In this document: positions 1 through 8,074 of the stretch, in pieces
Numbering within the stretch: the stretch's first letter is position 1
Layout: each line of letters starts with the position of its first letter
Assembly: GCA_021826965.1 (NCBI GenBank)
Contig: JAKAYA010000013.1
Coordinates: 1-44,896, forward strand
Direction of reading: 5' to 3'
Length of the DNA stretch: 44,896 nt
DNA from: Nitrospirota bacterium
Lineage (GTDB): Bacteria > Nitrospirota > Leptospirillia > Leptospirillales > Leptospirillaceae
Translations under genes and position numbers: made by a program
The notes under the pieces: model-generated
What the model was told of the DNA's origin: nothing
The model's input: only the letters and a program-made list of their open reading frames with translations
Databases searched by the model: none

Positions 1-789
1 TCCGATCTTTTCATCCGACGTACGGGATGGGATGGTCCGCGTCAGGTCGCCTTCGGCGGTCGACTCGATCACCTCCACGACTTCATGCAGCGGACGGATG
101 GTGATCGACCGGATCGTGAGCGAAAGGATCACCAGAAGAAGCGCGATCGCTCCGCCGAAAAAGAGGACGATCTGAAGAACGAGACGGTGGCGGGCGCTGT
201 TAAGATCCGTGAGCGGGGTGGAAATCCGCAGGACCGCCATCACTTTTTGCTTCGCCTGATATCCGTGACACAGATAACAGTTGTTTTCGAAGCGGACCGG
301 GAAAAGCTTCGTCAACGCCGGCTTGCCGTCCACGTTCTCCCGGTAGGAGACGGCTTTTCCGTAGAGAAAAACGTCCCGGAAGCGCGGATCCGTGGCAAAA
401 TGGCCGGTGCGGTGCTTCGGATGGTTGAAGAAGATGCGCGGAGCGTAAGCCTTGTAGTGGCGCCAGTCGTTCACCTTCCGGATCGTCTGGTTGTCATAGA
501 AGGCCTGGACCCCGTCACGACGGATCATCTGGACCCGGAGAACGCCGTCGAGCTTCTTCTGGTCGTCGATCAGGTTGTGGCTCATGACCGGAGCGTTCAC
601 CGACATCATCACGGTGGACAATCCCTTGATGATGGATTGCGCCATCATGTCGGAACGGCCCTTTTCCTGTTTCATCAGGTCACCGGAGGCGCTGTAGAGC
701 ACCAGGACCCCGGAAGCCCCCAGAACAAGAAGAAGAGTCAGGGCAGTCGCAAGCTGTATTTTTTTCCCAAGGCTGAATTTCATCTTCAT
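1..789 (-). CDS. Heme-c-type methyl-accepting chemotaxis receptor (partial, 3' end outside window)
   Basis: The reading frame starts at ATG 789 (GGAG about 5 bases upstream) and runs off the left edge after about 263 residues. Residues 11-33 form an N-terminal membrane segment. A periplasmic region follows with a CYLCH heme-c attachment motif at 171-175, then a second membrane segment at about 204-226 and the start of a HAMP domain (about 228-263). This is the layout of DUF3365/Tll0287-like heme sensor domains fused to HAMP signalling modules. The signalling output is not visible. I infer a chemoreceptor because the gene follows cheB by 16 bases at the end of the chemotaxis series; a histidine kinase or diguanylate cyclase output remains possible. 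A covalently bound periplasmic heme would suit sensing of oxygen, redox state or nitric oxide. Confidence 0.8.
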   Translation of the reverse strand, partial: MKMKFSLGKKIQLATALTLLLVLGASGVLVLYSASGDLMKQEKGRSDMMAQSIIKGLSTVMMSVNAPVMSHNLIDDQKKLDGVLRVQMIRRDGVQAFYDNQTIRKVNDWRHYKAYAPRIFFNHPKHRTGHFATDPRFRDVFLYGKAVSYRENVDGKPALTKLFPVRFENNCYLCHGYQAKQKVMAVLRISTPLTDLNSARHRLVLQIVLFFGGAIALLLVILSLTIRSITIRPLHEVVEVIESTAEGDLTRTIPSRTSDEKIG

Positions 790-805
790 CACTCCTCTGT
801 GTCGC

Positions 806-1867
806 CTACGGACAAAACGGCTTCCCCGACAATCCGGAAGACCTCTCCCGGAACCATCCGGCCAGCGTCATACCGATAGAGGCCGGGGGGAGTATGTGCC
901 GGACTGCCTTCATGCCAATGGCGGCCGACGGCATTCCCGGCGCTGCAGCCGTTTCCGGGGCCTGCACCAGGGTTTCGCCTCCGGCCTTTCGAATGGAGAG
1001 GAGCCCCCGGGCGCCATCGTCCCCAAGACCCGACAACAGAACACCGATGGCTTTCTCTCCGGCGATTCGGGATGCCGAATCGAACATGCGGTCGATGGAC
1101 GGCACATGTGGAGATACGCCTTGATCCTCTTCCAGTCTGACCGAAAAAATGCCTTCCTCCTTTTTCTCCAGTCGGAGATGAAGGCCCCCGGGCGCGAGCC
1201 GGACGGTTCCCGGAAGCAGGTTTTCTCCCTGGTAGGCCATGCGGACTTCGATCCCGAATTGCTGTTCCAGCCGTTCGGCCAGGTGGGGCAGGATGGCCGG
1301 AGGCATGTGCTGAACGATCACGACCGGCGGGAGAGGCGCCCCCGACAGTCTGTCCAGGAGCACCGACAAAGCCGCCGGACCCCCCGTGGATCCCCCCACG
1401 ACGAGAAGGGACGGAAAGTCCCGGGAACGCATGCCGGAAAAGGGAGTCGCCGGCTCCCGGCAGACAGAAAAGGTCCCGTTCATTTCCGAGAGCTCGTGGA
1501 CTTTCCGGATAAGCGCCGCACGGAACAAAGGGTTGTTCTCCAGGTTCCCCGGCTTTTCCAGAATGTCGTGCGCTCCCTTCAGAAGAGCTTCCACCGCCGT
1601 CCGCGACCCCAGATGGGTTTGTCCGCTGACAACCAGGATCCGCGCGGAAAACTCCCTGCGGATCCGTTCCGCCAGCATCAACCCCCCCATCCCGGGCATC
1701 TCGATATCGAGCGTCACGACGTCCGGCGACAGATCGTGGAGAAGTCCGATCGCCTCTTCCGCCGAAGACGCCTCGCCGACCACCGACACGTCCGGAGACC
1801 TCGAAAAAATCAGGCACAGCGCTTTCCGGAAGGTGCGGGAGTCATCCACAACCAGAACACGGATCAT
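806..1867 (-). CDS. cheB: CheB chemotaxis protein-glutamate methylesterase
   Basis: 353 residues, the normal length. Residues 1-120 are a response-regulator receiver with the acidic pair near 8-9 and phosphoacceptor D54 (TLDIEMPG). Residues 150-345 are the methylesterase domain. Its expected catalytic triad is visible: S160 in GGSTGGP, H187 in QHMPP, and D284 in LGDDGARG. CheB removes methyl groups from (and deamidates) chemoreceptors, resetting adaptation once phosphorylated by CheA. The gene lies 10 bases after cheA and 16 bases before the heme receptor gene, so they are probably co-transcribed. No deviation from the family is evident. Confidence 0.96.
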   Translation of the reverse strand: MIRVLVVDDSRTFRKALCLIFSRSPDVSVVGEASSAEEAIGLLHDLSPDVVTLDIEMPGMGGLMLAERIRREFSARILVVSGQTHLGSRTAVEALLKGAHDILEKPGNLENNPLFRAALIRKVHELSEMNGTFSVCREPATPFSGMRSRDFPSLLVVGGSTGGPAALSVLLDRLSGAPLPPVVIVQHMPPAILPHLAERLEQQFGIEVRMAYQGENLLPGTVRLAPGGLHLRLEKKEEGIFSVRLEEDQGVSPHVPSIDRMFDSASRIAGEKAIGVLLSGLGDDGARGLLSIRKAGGETLVQAPETAAAPGMPSAAIGMKAVRHILPPASIGMTLAGWFRERSSGLSGKPFCP

Positions 1868-1877
1868 CTCCGGACGA

Positions 1878-3809
1878 TCAGGATCGGATTGCGGCAGTCG
1901 GGAACCCTGCAGACATGGGCCCCGATTGCTGCCGGATCTGGATGTCCTGCAGGATTTCGCCCACGTCCAGAATCAGGACGACTTTTCCGTCTCCGGTGAT
2001 GGTCGCGCCCGCCATCCCGCGGATGCCGGACAGGAGAGGCCCCATGCTTTTGATGACCACCTCCTCCTGATACGGAAGCCGGTCGACGACGAGCCCCAGG
2101 AGACGCGAGCCGAGCTGGACCACCACCACATAACATCGGGAAGAATTCGCGATTTCCGATTCCTGCTCCTGCACCTTGAACTCGTCGCGGAGCCGGAGCA
2201 GGGGAAGCACCTGATCCCGGAGGTTCAGGACGTCCGATCCGGACAAGGTCCGGACGTCTTCCCGGGTGATCTTGACCGTTTCCACCACTGTCTGAAGGGG
2301 GATCGCATAGACTTCGGCGCCGATGGTGATCATCAGGGCCTGAATGATGGCGATGGTCAGCGGCAGCCGGATGACAAAGGTGGAACCGGTTCCCGGCGTG
2401 GTCCGGACCTCGACCGAACCGTTGATCTTGTTGATGTTGGTCCGGACCACGTCCATCCCGACCCCCCGGCCGGAAACGTCCGTGATCGTTTCCGCGGTGG
2501 AAAACCCCGGAAGAAAAATGAGGTTGACAATTTCGCCCTCCGACATCCGGTCGGCATCGGCCTCCGAGATCAACCTTCTTTCGATGGCTTTCTCTTTGAC
2601 CCTTCCGACGCTGATCCCTTTTCCGTCGTCGGAAACCTCGATCACGATCGAGTTTCCCTCCTGGTAGGCGCCGATCCGCACAATCCCTTCCGGATGCTTT
2701 CCGGCAGACTGCCGTTCTTCGGGAGATTCGAGACCGTGATCGATGGCGTTTCGGATAATGTGGACGAGAGGGTCTCCGATCTCCTCGATAACCGATTTGT
2801 CCAATTCGGTCTCTTCTCCCGACAGCTCCAGCCGGACCTCTTTTCCCATCTTTCGGGACAGGTCTCTAACCAGACGGGGGAATTTCCCGAGAACTTTCCG
2901 GATGGGCTGCATCCGCGTCTTGATCACCGCCAGCTGGAGGTCGGTCGTCACCCGCGACAGTTGGGCGACAGCCTCCGATATCTCCTTCAGTTTCCTTTCC
3001 GGGTCTCCGACCCCCGATTGCTCGCCCGACAGCCGGACCAGTCGATTCCGTCCCAGAACCAGTTCCCCGACAAGATTCATCACGTTGTCGAGCCTCGACG
3101 TCTCGACCCGGATCGTCTGGTCGGCCTCTCCGCCGACCGAAGCGGACGCTTCGGAAGGAGGGGGCGAAACCGGTGCCTCTGGTCTTGGGGCAAGGCCTTT
3201 TCCCGAACGGGCAGGTTCCCTCCGGGAAGTCTCCTCCGGGGGAACCGTCGCCATTTCTTCGTCCTCGACCTGAAAATTTTCCCCGGCAGAAACGGAGGTG
3301 CCGGCGGAATCGCCGCCACGAGAGGCGTCGTGATCCGGCTCATCCGGCACCTCTCCCCGGTCCGCTGCTTCCGGCCCTTCCGGAGACGATTCGGCCTGGA
3401 CGTCCTCCCCCCATTGCATCAGAAGATCGAGCTTCTGGTTCAGGGATTCGATGTCCACGTCCGCGGGATTGCCGGTGCGGACTTCCTTGACCAGGAGCTT
3501 CAGGGCGTCCATCGCCTCGAGAATGATGTCGATCACGAGTGGTTCCGCGCGCATTTGCCCCTGGCGGAGCTGGTTGAGCACATTCTCGGCATGATGGGCG
3601 ACTTCCACAATCCGGTTCAGTCCGATGAAGCCGGCCGAACCCTTGATGCTGTGGGCGGTACGGAAAATTTCGTTCAGAAGGGTCCGGTCATCCGGGCGGG
3701 CTTCGAGCTGGACGAAAAAGGTGTCGAGACCTTCCAGCATCTCTTCCGCTTCCGTCAGAAAATCCTGGAGAATTTCCTTCATCTCGTCATTGTCAAACGC
3801 ATCAGACAT
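1878..3809 (-). CDS. cheA: CheA chemotaxis histidine kinase
   Basis: 643 residues. The N-terminal Hpt domain carries the phosphorylated histidine H53 (TAHSIKG). A low-complexity Pro/Glu-rich linker (about 135-250) stands where P2 would be. Dimerisation, HATPase (HIIRNAIDHG, DDGKGIS and GRGVGMDVV boxes) and C-terminal CheW-like domains follow. CheA autophosphorylates in response to receptors and passes phosphate to CheY and CheB. ATG 3809 is preceded by GGAGCG. No separate cheW is in this window, so the adaptor must be encoded elsewhere. The gene sits between cheY and cheB with short gaps, as expected for one operon. Confidence 0.96.
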   Translation of the reverse strand: MSDAFDNDEMKEILQDFLTEAEEMLEGLDTFFVQLEARPDDRTLLNEIFRTAHSIKGSAGFIGLNRIVEVAHHAENVLNQLRQGQMRAEPLVIDIILEAMDALKLLVKEVRTGNPADVDIESLNQKLDLLMQWGEDVQAESSPEGPEAADRGEVPDEPDHDASRGGDSAGTSVSAGENFQVEDEEMATVPPEETSRREPARSGKGLAPRPEAPVSPPPSEASASVGGEADQTIRVETSRLDNVMNLVGELVLGRNRLVRLSGEQSGVGDPERKLKEISEAVAQLSRVTTDLQLAVIKTRMQPIRKVLGKFPRLVRDLSRKMGKEVRLELSGEETELDKSVIEEIGDPLVHIIRNAIDHGLESPEERQSAGKHPEGIVRIGAYQEGNSIVIEVSDDGKGISVGRVKEKAIERRLISEADADRMSEGEIVNLIFLPGFSTAETITDVSGRGVGMDVVRTNINKINGSVEVRTTPGTGSTFVIRLPLTIAIIQALMITIGAEVYAIPLQTVVETVKITREDVRTLSGSDVLNLRDQVLPLLRLRDEFKVQEQESEIANSSRCYVVVVQLGSRLLGLVVDRLPYQEEVVIKSMGPLLSGIRGMAGATITGDGKVVLILDVGEILQDIQIRQQSGPMSAGFPTAAIRS

Positions 3810-3851
3810 CTCGATCGCTCCGGATGGTGGCCTTCTTTTGTCCGTTTCCTG

Positions 3852-4232
3852 TCACTTTTCCTTGAAGATCTTGGCGATCTTTTCCTGAAGGGTCGCCACA
3901 GTGAACGGTTTGACGATATAGTTGGACACGCCCGCCTTGATGGCCTCGACGACGTTTTCCTGCTTGGCCTCGGCCGTCACCATCAGAAAGGGGAGATGCT
4001 TGAGCTGGGGTTCGGCCCGGACTTTTCTCAAGAGATCGATCCCCGTCATGTTCGGCATGTTCCAGTCACTGACGACAAAATCAAATTTTTCGGACATCAG
4101 CCGGTCGAACGCTTTCTGCCCGTCTTCCGCTTCTTCGATCTGGGTGAACCCGATCTGTCGGAGAGTGTTCTTGACGATTCTCCGCATGGTCGAAAAATCG
4201 TCGACGACCAGAACCCGCATATTGAAATCCAC
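3852..4232 (-). CDS. cheY: CheY single-domain response regulator
   Basis: 126 residues, a lone receiver domain. The acidic pair is at D11/D12, the phosphoacceptor is D56 (VVSDWNMP), the switch Thr is near 86 (MVTAEAK), and the conserved Lys sits in IVKPFT near 108. Phospho-CheY binds the flagellar switch to change rotation direction. The chosen start is GTG 4232, which has AGGAGG seven to eight bases upstream; an internal ATG five codons later is less well spaced. It lies between cheR and cheA. A CheY phosphatase (CheZ, CheC or CheX) is not seen in the window. Confidence 0.95.
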   Translation of the reverse strand: MDFNMRVLVVDDFSTMRRIVKNTLRQIGFTQIEEAEDGQKAFDRLMSEKFDFVVSDWNMPNMTGIDLLRKVRAEPQLKHLPFLMVTAEAKQENVVEAIKAGVSNYIVKPFTVATLQEKIAKIFKEK

Positions 4233-4289
4233 GCTTTTTCCTCCCTGCTGGAACCCGTGACAGGGCCGTCTTCTTCCCTACGGAAAGTC

Positions 4290-4297
4290 TTATCGGT
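4290..4297 (-). promoter_or_regulatory. Possible sigma-28 -10 element ahead of cheY
   Basis: On the minus strand the octamer ACCGATAA differs from the FliA -10 consensus GCCGATAA at one base. It lies about 60 bases upstream of the cheY start, in the 122-base cheR-cheY gap. The -35 region at the usual spacing does not show TAAA, so this is only a candidate for a separate late (FliA-dependent) cheY-cheA-cheB promoter. Confidence 0.25.
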
Positions 4298-4354
4298 CGA
4301 CTCTCCGGAGAAAAACAGCCCGTCCATCCCATAAATCGGCCTGACCGCAGACCC

Positions 4355-5149
4355 TCACTTTTTCTGATAAAGGACGATACCATTCCGGGATTCGATATGG
4401 AAAGGGGAACCTCCATCCGGGAACAATTCTCCTGTCCCGGTAAGAAGAAACCCTCCTGGAGAAATCAGTCGATAAAAAATGTTGATTAGTTTTCTCCGGA
4501 CTTCCTCATCAAAATAGATGATCACGTTCCGGCACAGAATCCCCTCATAGCTGTCCGCCGGAGACGGAACGGACAGGATGTTGGCACGGGAGAACCGGGT
4601 GGCGGTCCGGACCACGTCGCGGACCCGAAAAAGCGACTGTTCCTGAACGAATCCCCGTTCCAGAAGATCTTCCGGAACCCGGCGCACGGAACGCTGTCCG
4701 TAGATCCCGCTTCGGGCTTTTTCGATCTGGGCAAAGGACAGATCGATCCCTTCCAAACGGAAATCGTCCAGTCTCCCGGCTTTGAGTGCCAGAAGGGCGA
4801 GAGTGTAAACTTCTTCGCCGGAAGAGCATCCGACGGAAAGGAGACGGACCGGTCCGGTCCGAAGGACAGGTGAAGCGGAAAGGGAAGAGAAGAGCAGGTC
4901 GAGACCTGGTCTGTCCCGGAAAAAATAGGTCTCTCCGGTGGAAATGGCATCGTAGACGTGTGGCCAGAGGCCCTGGTCTGGCCGGGTCTTTTCGAGAAGG
5001 AGGCCCAGCGATTCGAGAGAGTCGAGATCGAAGCGTCGCACGAGACCGGACAGCCGGCTTTCCAGAAGATAATGGCGGGCCGGGTCGTGATGGATTCCCG
5101 TTACGTCCGCCAACACGCGGGCCAGACGGTCCGGAAAGGGACGAGTCAC
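4355..5149 (-). CDS. cheR: CheR chemoreceptor glutamate methyltransferase
   Basis: 264 residues with an N-terminal helical domain (1-75) and a SAM-dependent methyltransferase domain. Recognisable features include the STGETYFFRD loop near 70-79, the SAM-binding segment LLSVGCSSGEEVYTLA near 103-118, and ILCRNVIIYFDEE near 205-217. It methylates receptor glutamates with S-adenosylmethionine, opposing CheB. The start is GTG 5149 with no obvious Shine-Dalgarno close by; the upstream gap to fliA holds a strong hairpin. It is placed between fliA and cheY. Confidence 0.94.
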   Translation of the reverse strand: MTRPFPDRLARVLADVTGIHHDPARHYLLESRLSGLVRRFDLDSLESLGLLLEKTRPDQGLWPHVYDAISTGETYFFRDRPGLDLLFSSLSASPVLRTGPVRLLSVGCSSGEEVYTLALLALKAGRLDDFRLEGIDLSFAQIEKARSGIYGQRSVRRVPEDLLERGFVQEQSLFRVRDVVRTATRFSRANILSVPSPADSYEGILCRNVIIYFDEEVRRKLINIFYRLISPGGFLLTGTGELFPDGGSPFHIESRNGIVLYQKK

Positions 5150-5168
5150 GGAAAATCGCCCCGGAGCA

Positions 5169-5187
5169 CCGGAAGAGGTTCTTCCGG
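5169..5187 (-). other. Perfect 8-bp hairpin in the fliA-cheR gap
   Basis: CCGGAAGA at 5169-5176 pairs perfectly with TCTTCCGG at 5180-5187 around a 3-base loop, starting 2 bases after the fliA stop. No T-run follows directly, so it is not a classical intrinsic terminator. It could limit readthrough, protect the 3' end of an upstream transcript, or mask the weakly initiated cheR start. Confidence 0.5.
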
Positions 5188-5188
5188 G

Positions 5189-5944
5189 TCAGCCGCCATG
5201 GCGAACCGTTTGCCGGGAGGATGCGCCTTCCGAATCGGGGGCTTCGACGAGAGAGCGCTTCAACGCCTCCAGAGCCTGTCCATGGATCTGGGAGACGCGG
5301 GATTCGCTGACCCCCACGATCCGCGCGACCTCTTTCATGGTCAGCTCTTCATAATAATAGAGGGACAGGACAAGCCGCTGTTTTTCCGGAAGACGATCGA
5401 TCGCCTGGCAAAGTTTTTCGGACGCTTCGCTTTGCAGAAGACATTCCAGCGGATCGCCGTCATGCGGGGACGCCATCCGGTCCAGAAGCGTCGGGCCGTC
5501 CGCGTCTTCCGGATCCATCAGATCTTCCAGGCTCACCAGGTGGTGGGGTTCGATATCCACCGACATCCGGTCGAACTCCTCTTCCGTCATCCCCATTCGA
5601 CCGGCGATCTCCAGCCGGCTCGGCTCGCGCTTGTAAAGGGCGGTCAGCTCTCCTTTCACCTGCTGGACGTGGGAAAGCTTTTCGCGCACCGAACGGGGCA
5701 TCCAGTCTGCCGCGCGGATCTCGTCGAGCATCGCTCCCCGGATCCGGTGCTCCGCCAGGGTCTTGAACTTGATCCCGCGGGTCGGGTCGAAACGGCGGGC
5801 GGCATCCAGAAGGCCCCCCATTCCGGCGCTGATCAGGTCGTCGACGTCAAGTTCCGGAGGCAGTCGATGGGAATACCGGAGCGCAAAGAACTTGACCGTG
5901 ACAGCAAATTCTTTCAGTGTGTTCTCGTCAAGATCCATCGCCAT
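5189..5944 (-). CDS. fliA: FliA flagellar sigma factor sigma-28
   Basis: 251 residues, the usual length. Sigma region 2 spans about 30-90 (DLISAGMGGLLDAARRFD and FKTLAEHRIRGAMLDEIR) and region 4 spans about 183-229 (LPEKQRLVLSLYY and the helix-turn-helix VGVSESRVSQIHGQAL). FliA directs RNA polymerase to late flagellar and chemotaxis genes once the hook is complete and FlgM is exported. It follows flhG by 60 bases, the common flhA-flhF-flhG-fliA order of polar flagellates. No flgM is seen in the window. Confidence 0.96.
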   Translation of the reverse strand: MAMDLDENTLKEFAVTVKFFALRYSHRLPPELDVDDLISAGMGGLLDAARRFDPTRGIKFKTLAEHRIRGAMLDEIRAADWMPRSVREKLSHVQQVKGELTALYKREPSRLEIAGRMGMTEEEFDRMSVDIEPHHLVSLEDLMDPEDADGPTLLDRMASPHDGDPLECLLQSEASEKLCQAIDRLPEKQRLVLSLYYYEELTMKEVARIVGVSESRVSQIHGQALEALKRSLVEAPDSEGASSRQTVRHGG

Positions 5945-6004
5945 TGGCGCACATCCTCCCTGGTGGACGGTGGCAGGACGCGTTCGTCCGTTCCCTTCTC
6001 CCGG

Positions 6005-6883
6005 TCATCCTTCGCTCCCGACCAGCCGTTTCATCAAAAGTCCGATTCCGGAGGACACTCCCGGTTCCGGAGGACGGGACAGAAGATCGCGCGCCACCTG
6101 ACGGATCGCCGCCGAGAAGGGCGCTCCCGGAAGCATCTCGCTCAGGGCCTTCTGGGACCGGACGGCCTGGGTGACGGAAGGATCCTGAGGCAGAAAACCC
6201 GCGAACGACAGGTTCAGGTCCGGCAAGAACCGGTCGGCGACGCGCGACACGAGATCGAACAGCTCCAGACCCTCCTTCCGGTCCCGCACCATGTTCGACA
6301 GGAAAAGAAGCGGTTTGCCCGAAAACCGCCGGTTCAGCACCTTCATCAGCGCGAAAGCGTCGGTGCGGCTGGTCGGTTCGGGCGTCACGACGATCAGCGT
6401 TTCCTGGCTCGCCAGATTGAAGGTCAGCACGTTTTCCGAGATGCCCGCCCCCGTGTCGATCAACAGGATGTCGAAATCCGCTTCCATCTGGTCGAAAGCG
6501 GAAATGAGCTTCAGGTTCTGGTCGGGGGTCAGGGCCGTCATCTCTTCCACCCCGGAGGCGGCCGGCAGGATCCGGATACCGGCCGGCCCTTCGACCAGGA
6601 CATCGGACAGGGCCCGATCATCGAAGAGAAAATCCCGAAGGGTCCAGCGGGGCCTGAGATTGAACAGGACGTCCATGTTTCCCAGACCCATGTCGGCATC
6701 GAGCACCAGAACCTTTTTTCCGAATGTCTCCGAAAACGCATAGGCCAGGTTGGCGGTCACGTTCGTCTTGCCCACCCCTCCCTTGCCGCTGGTGACGGAA
6801 ATGATCCGGGGAGGGGACGTTTTTTTTTCGGCCGGATTGAGCCAGGGCTCCCGCTTCCGGAGACCTTCCGCCTGGTCGTTCAT
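6005..6883 (-). CDS. flhG: FlhG (FleN) MinD-like ATPase controlling flagellar number
   Basis: 292 residues. A deviant Walker A motif, SGKGGVGKT, lies at 32-40 and DADMGLGNMDVLF at 62-74, with LLIDTGAG in mid-protein. These are hallmarks of the ParA/MinD family and of FlhG in particular. FlhG works with FlhF and, in other polar flagellates, with the FleQ-type activator to limit flagellar number. The start ATG 6883 touches the flhF stop, indicating translational coupling. The short N-terminus (MNDQAEGLRKREPW) resembles the region that stimulates the FlhF GTPase. Confidence 0.95.
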   Translation of the reverse strand: MNDQAEGLRKREPWLNPAEKKTSPPRIISVTSGKGGVGKTNVTANLAYAFSETFGKKVLVLDADMGLGNMDVLFNLRPRWTLRDFLFDDRALSDVLVEGPAGIRILPAASGVEEMTALTPDQNLKLISAFDQMEADFDILLIDTGAGISENVLTFNLASQETLIVVTPEPTSRTDAFALMKVLNRRFSGKPLLFLSNMVRDRKEGLELFDLVSRVADRFLPDLNLSFAGFLPQDPSVTQAVRSQKALSEMLPGAPFSAAIRQVARDLLSRPPEPGVSSGIGLLMKRLVGSEG

Positions 6884-8071
6884 TTATCGGAACCCTCCGA
6901 GAATCCATTGGGACAGCTTGCCCGGATGCGCCACCTCGATATCGTCCGGCACCCTCTGGCCGGTCGTGACATAGGACACCGGAACGGGAGCGCGGGACAG
7001 GAACGGATAAACCGACCCGAGACAACGCGTTTCGTCGATCTTCGTGACGATCAGGGAACGCGGGGAAAGCGGCATGAACCGTTCCAGCGCATCTTCCAGA
7101 TCCGCCGTCTTCGCCGAAGCGGCGAGCACCAGGGAAACCGTCACGTCCAGATGGGGTTTGGCGGCCACCCCGTCGACGAACGGCTTGAGCTTCCCGCTCT
7201 CCCGGGAGGACATCCCGGCCGTATCGACCAGAACCACCTCTTCCGGAGACACCGATCCGACATCGAGAACCTCCAGAAACCGTTCGGGCGTCCCGGCAAC
7301 GTCGACGGGAAGCCCCATGAGATCGCCGTAGATCCGGAGCTGTTCCAGAGCACCGATCCGGTAGGTGTCGAGATTGACGAGCCGCACTTTTTTTCCGTGT
7401 TTGAGCGTAAATCCGGCCGCAAGCTTCGCGATCGTCGTGGTCTTTCCCACGCCGGTCGGACCGGCCAGGATCACGACCAGAGGACCTTTTCCCGAGGACC
7501 GCTCCAGAAAAGAGCCCCCGACGCGGATCTGCCGGGCCATCAGATACTGAAGAAGAGATCCCGTCCGTTCCGGATCCTGAAATTCCGCCGGGGAATAGGA
7601 GACGGTCCGGAGCGCTCTCAGAAGATCGTCGCGATCCTCTCCCGTCACCCCCGCGCGCTCCAGGAGGCCGGTCGCGACCCCCATTTCCTCCGGCACGCCG
7701 GAGGAAGGGGACTCCCGGACGCCCTCCGACAGGGTTCCGACGGTGCGCACAAGTTCCATCACCGTTTCGCGCGTGCCGGGTCCCCAATCCTCTTCGAACC
7801 GCCGGACCGTCTCCCGGAGCATCGCCACTTCTTCTCTCAGTCGCCGGGATTCCGTTTCCGGGGACGCGACAGGGGCACTTCGGGATTCTCCTGCGGGAAG
7901 CCAGGGCGGGTCAACCCCCGGGAGCCCTGCCGTCACGACAACCCGCTCGCGGGAAGCCCCCGACGTCTTCCGGGTCTGGGACCCCAGGATCACGGCCTCC
8001 GTGCCGAGTTCTTTCTTGACCTTCCGGAGGACATCCTGCATATCCTCACCTTCGAACGTCCGGATGACCAT
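6884..8071 (-). CDS. flhF: FlhF SRP-type GTPase, polar flagellar placement
   Basis: 395 residues. The N-terminal B domain starts MVIRTFEGEDMQDVL; a variable acidic linker follows to about 120. The NG GTPase domain has a P-loop GPTGVGKTT at 204-212, a switch motif VDTAGMS, and TKIDET. FlhF is an SRP54/FtsY paralogue that places the flagellum at the pole. It begins three bases after the flhA stop and is followed directly by flhG. Confidence 0.96.
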   Translation of the reverse strand: MVIRTFEGEDMQDVLRKVKKELGTEAVILGSQTRKTSGASRERVVVTAGLPGVDPPWLPAGESRSAPVASPETESRRLREEVAMLRETVRRFEEDWGPGTRETVMELVRTVGTLSEGVRESPSSGVPEEMGVATGLLERAGVTGEDRDDLLRALRTVSYSPAEFQDPERTGSLLQYLMARQIRVGGSFLERSSGKGPLVVILAGPTGVGKTTTIAKLAAGFTLKHGKKVRLVNLDTYRIGALEQLRIYGDLMGLPVDVAGTPERFLEVLDVGSVSPEEVVLVDTAGMSSRESGKLKPFVDGVAAKPHLDVTVSLVLAASAKTADLEDALERFMPLSPRSLIVTKIDETRCLGSVYPFLSRAPVPVSYVTTGQRVPDDIEVAHPGKLSQWILGGFR

Positions 8072-8074
8072 GTA

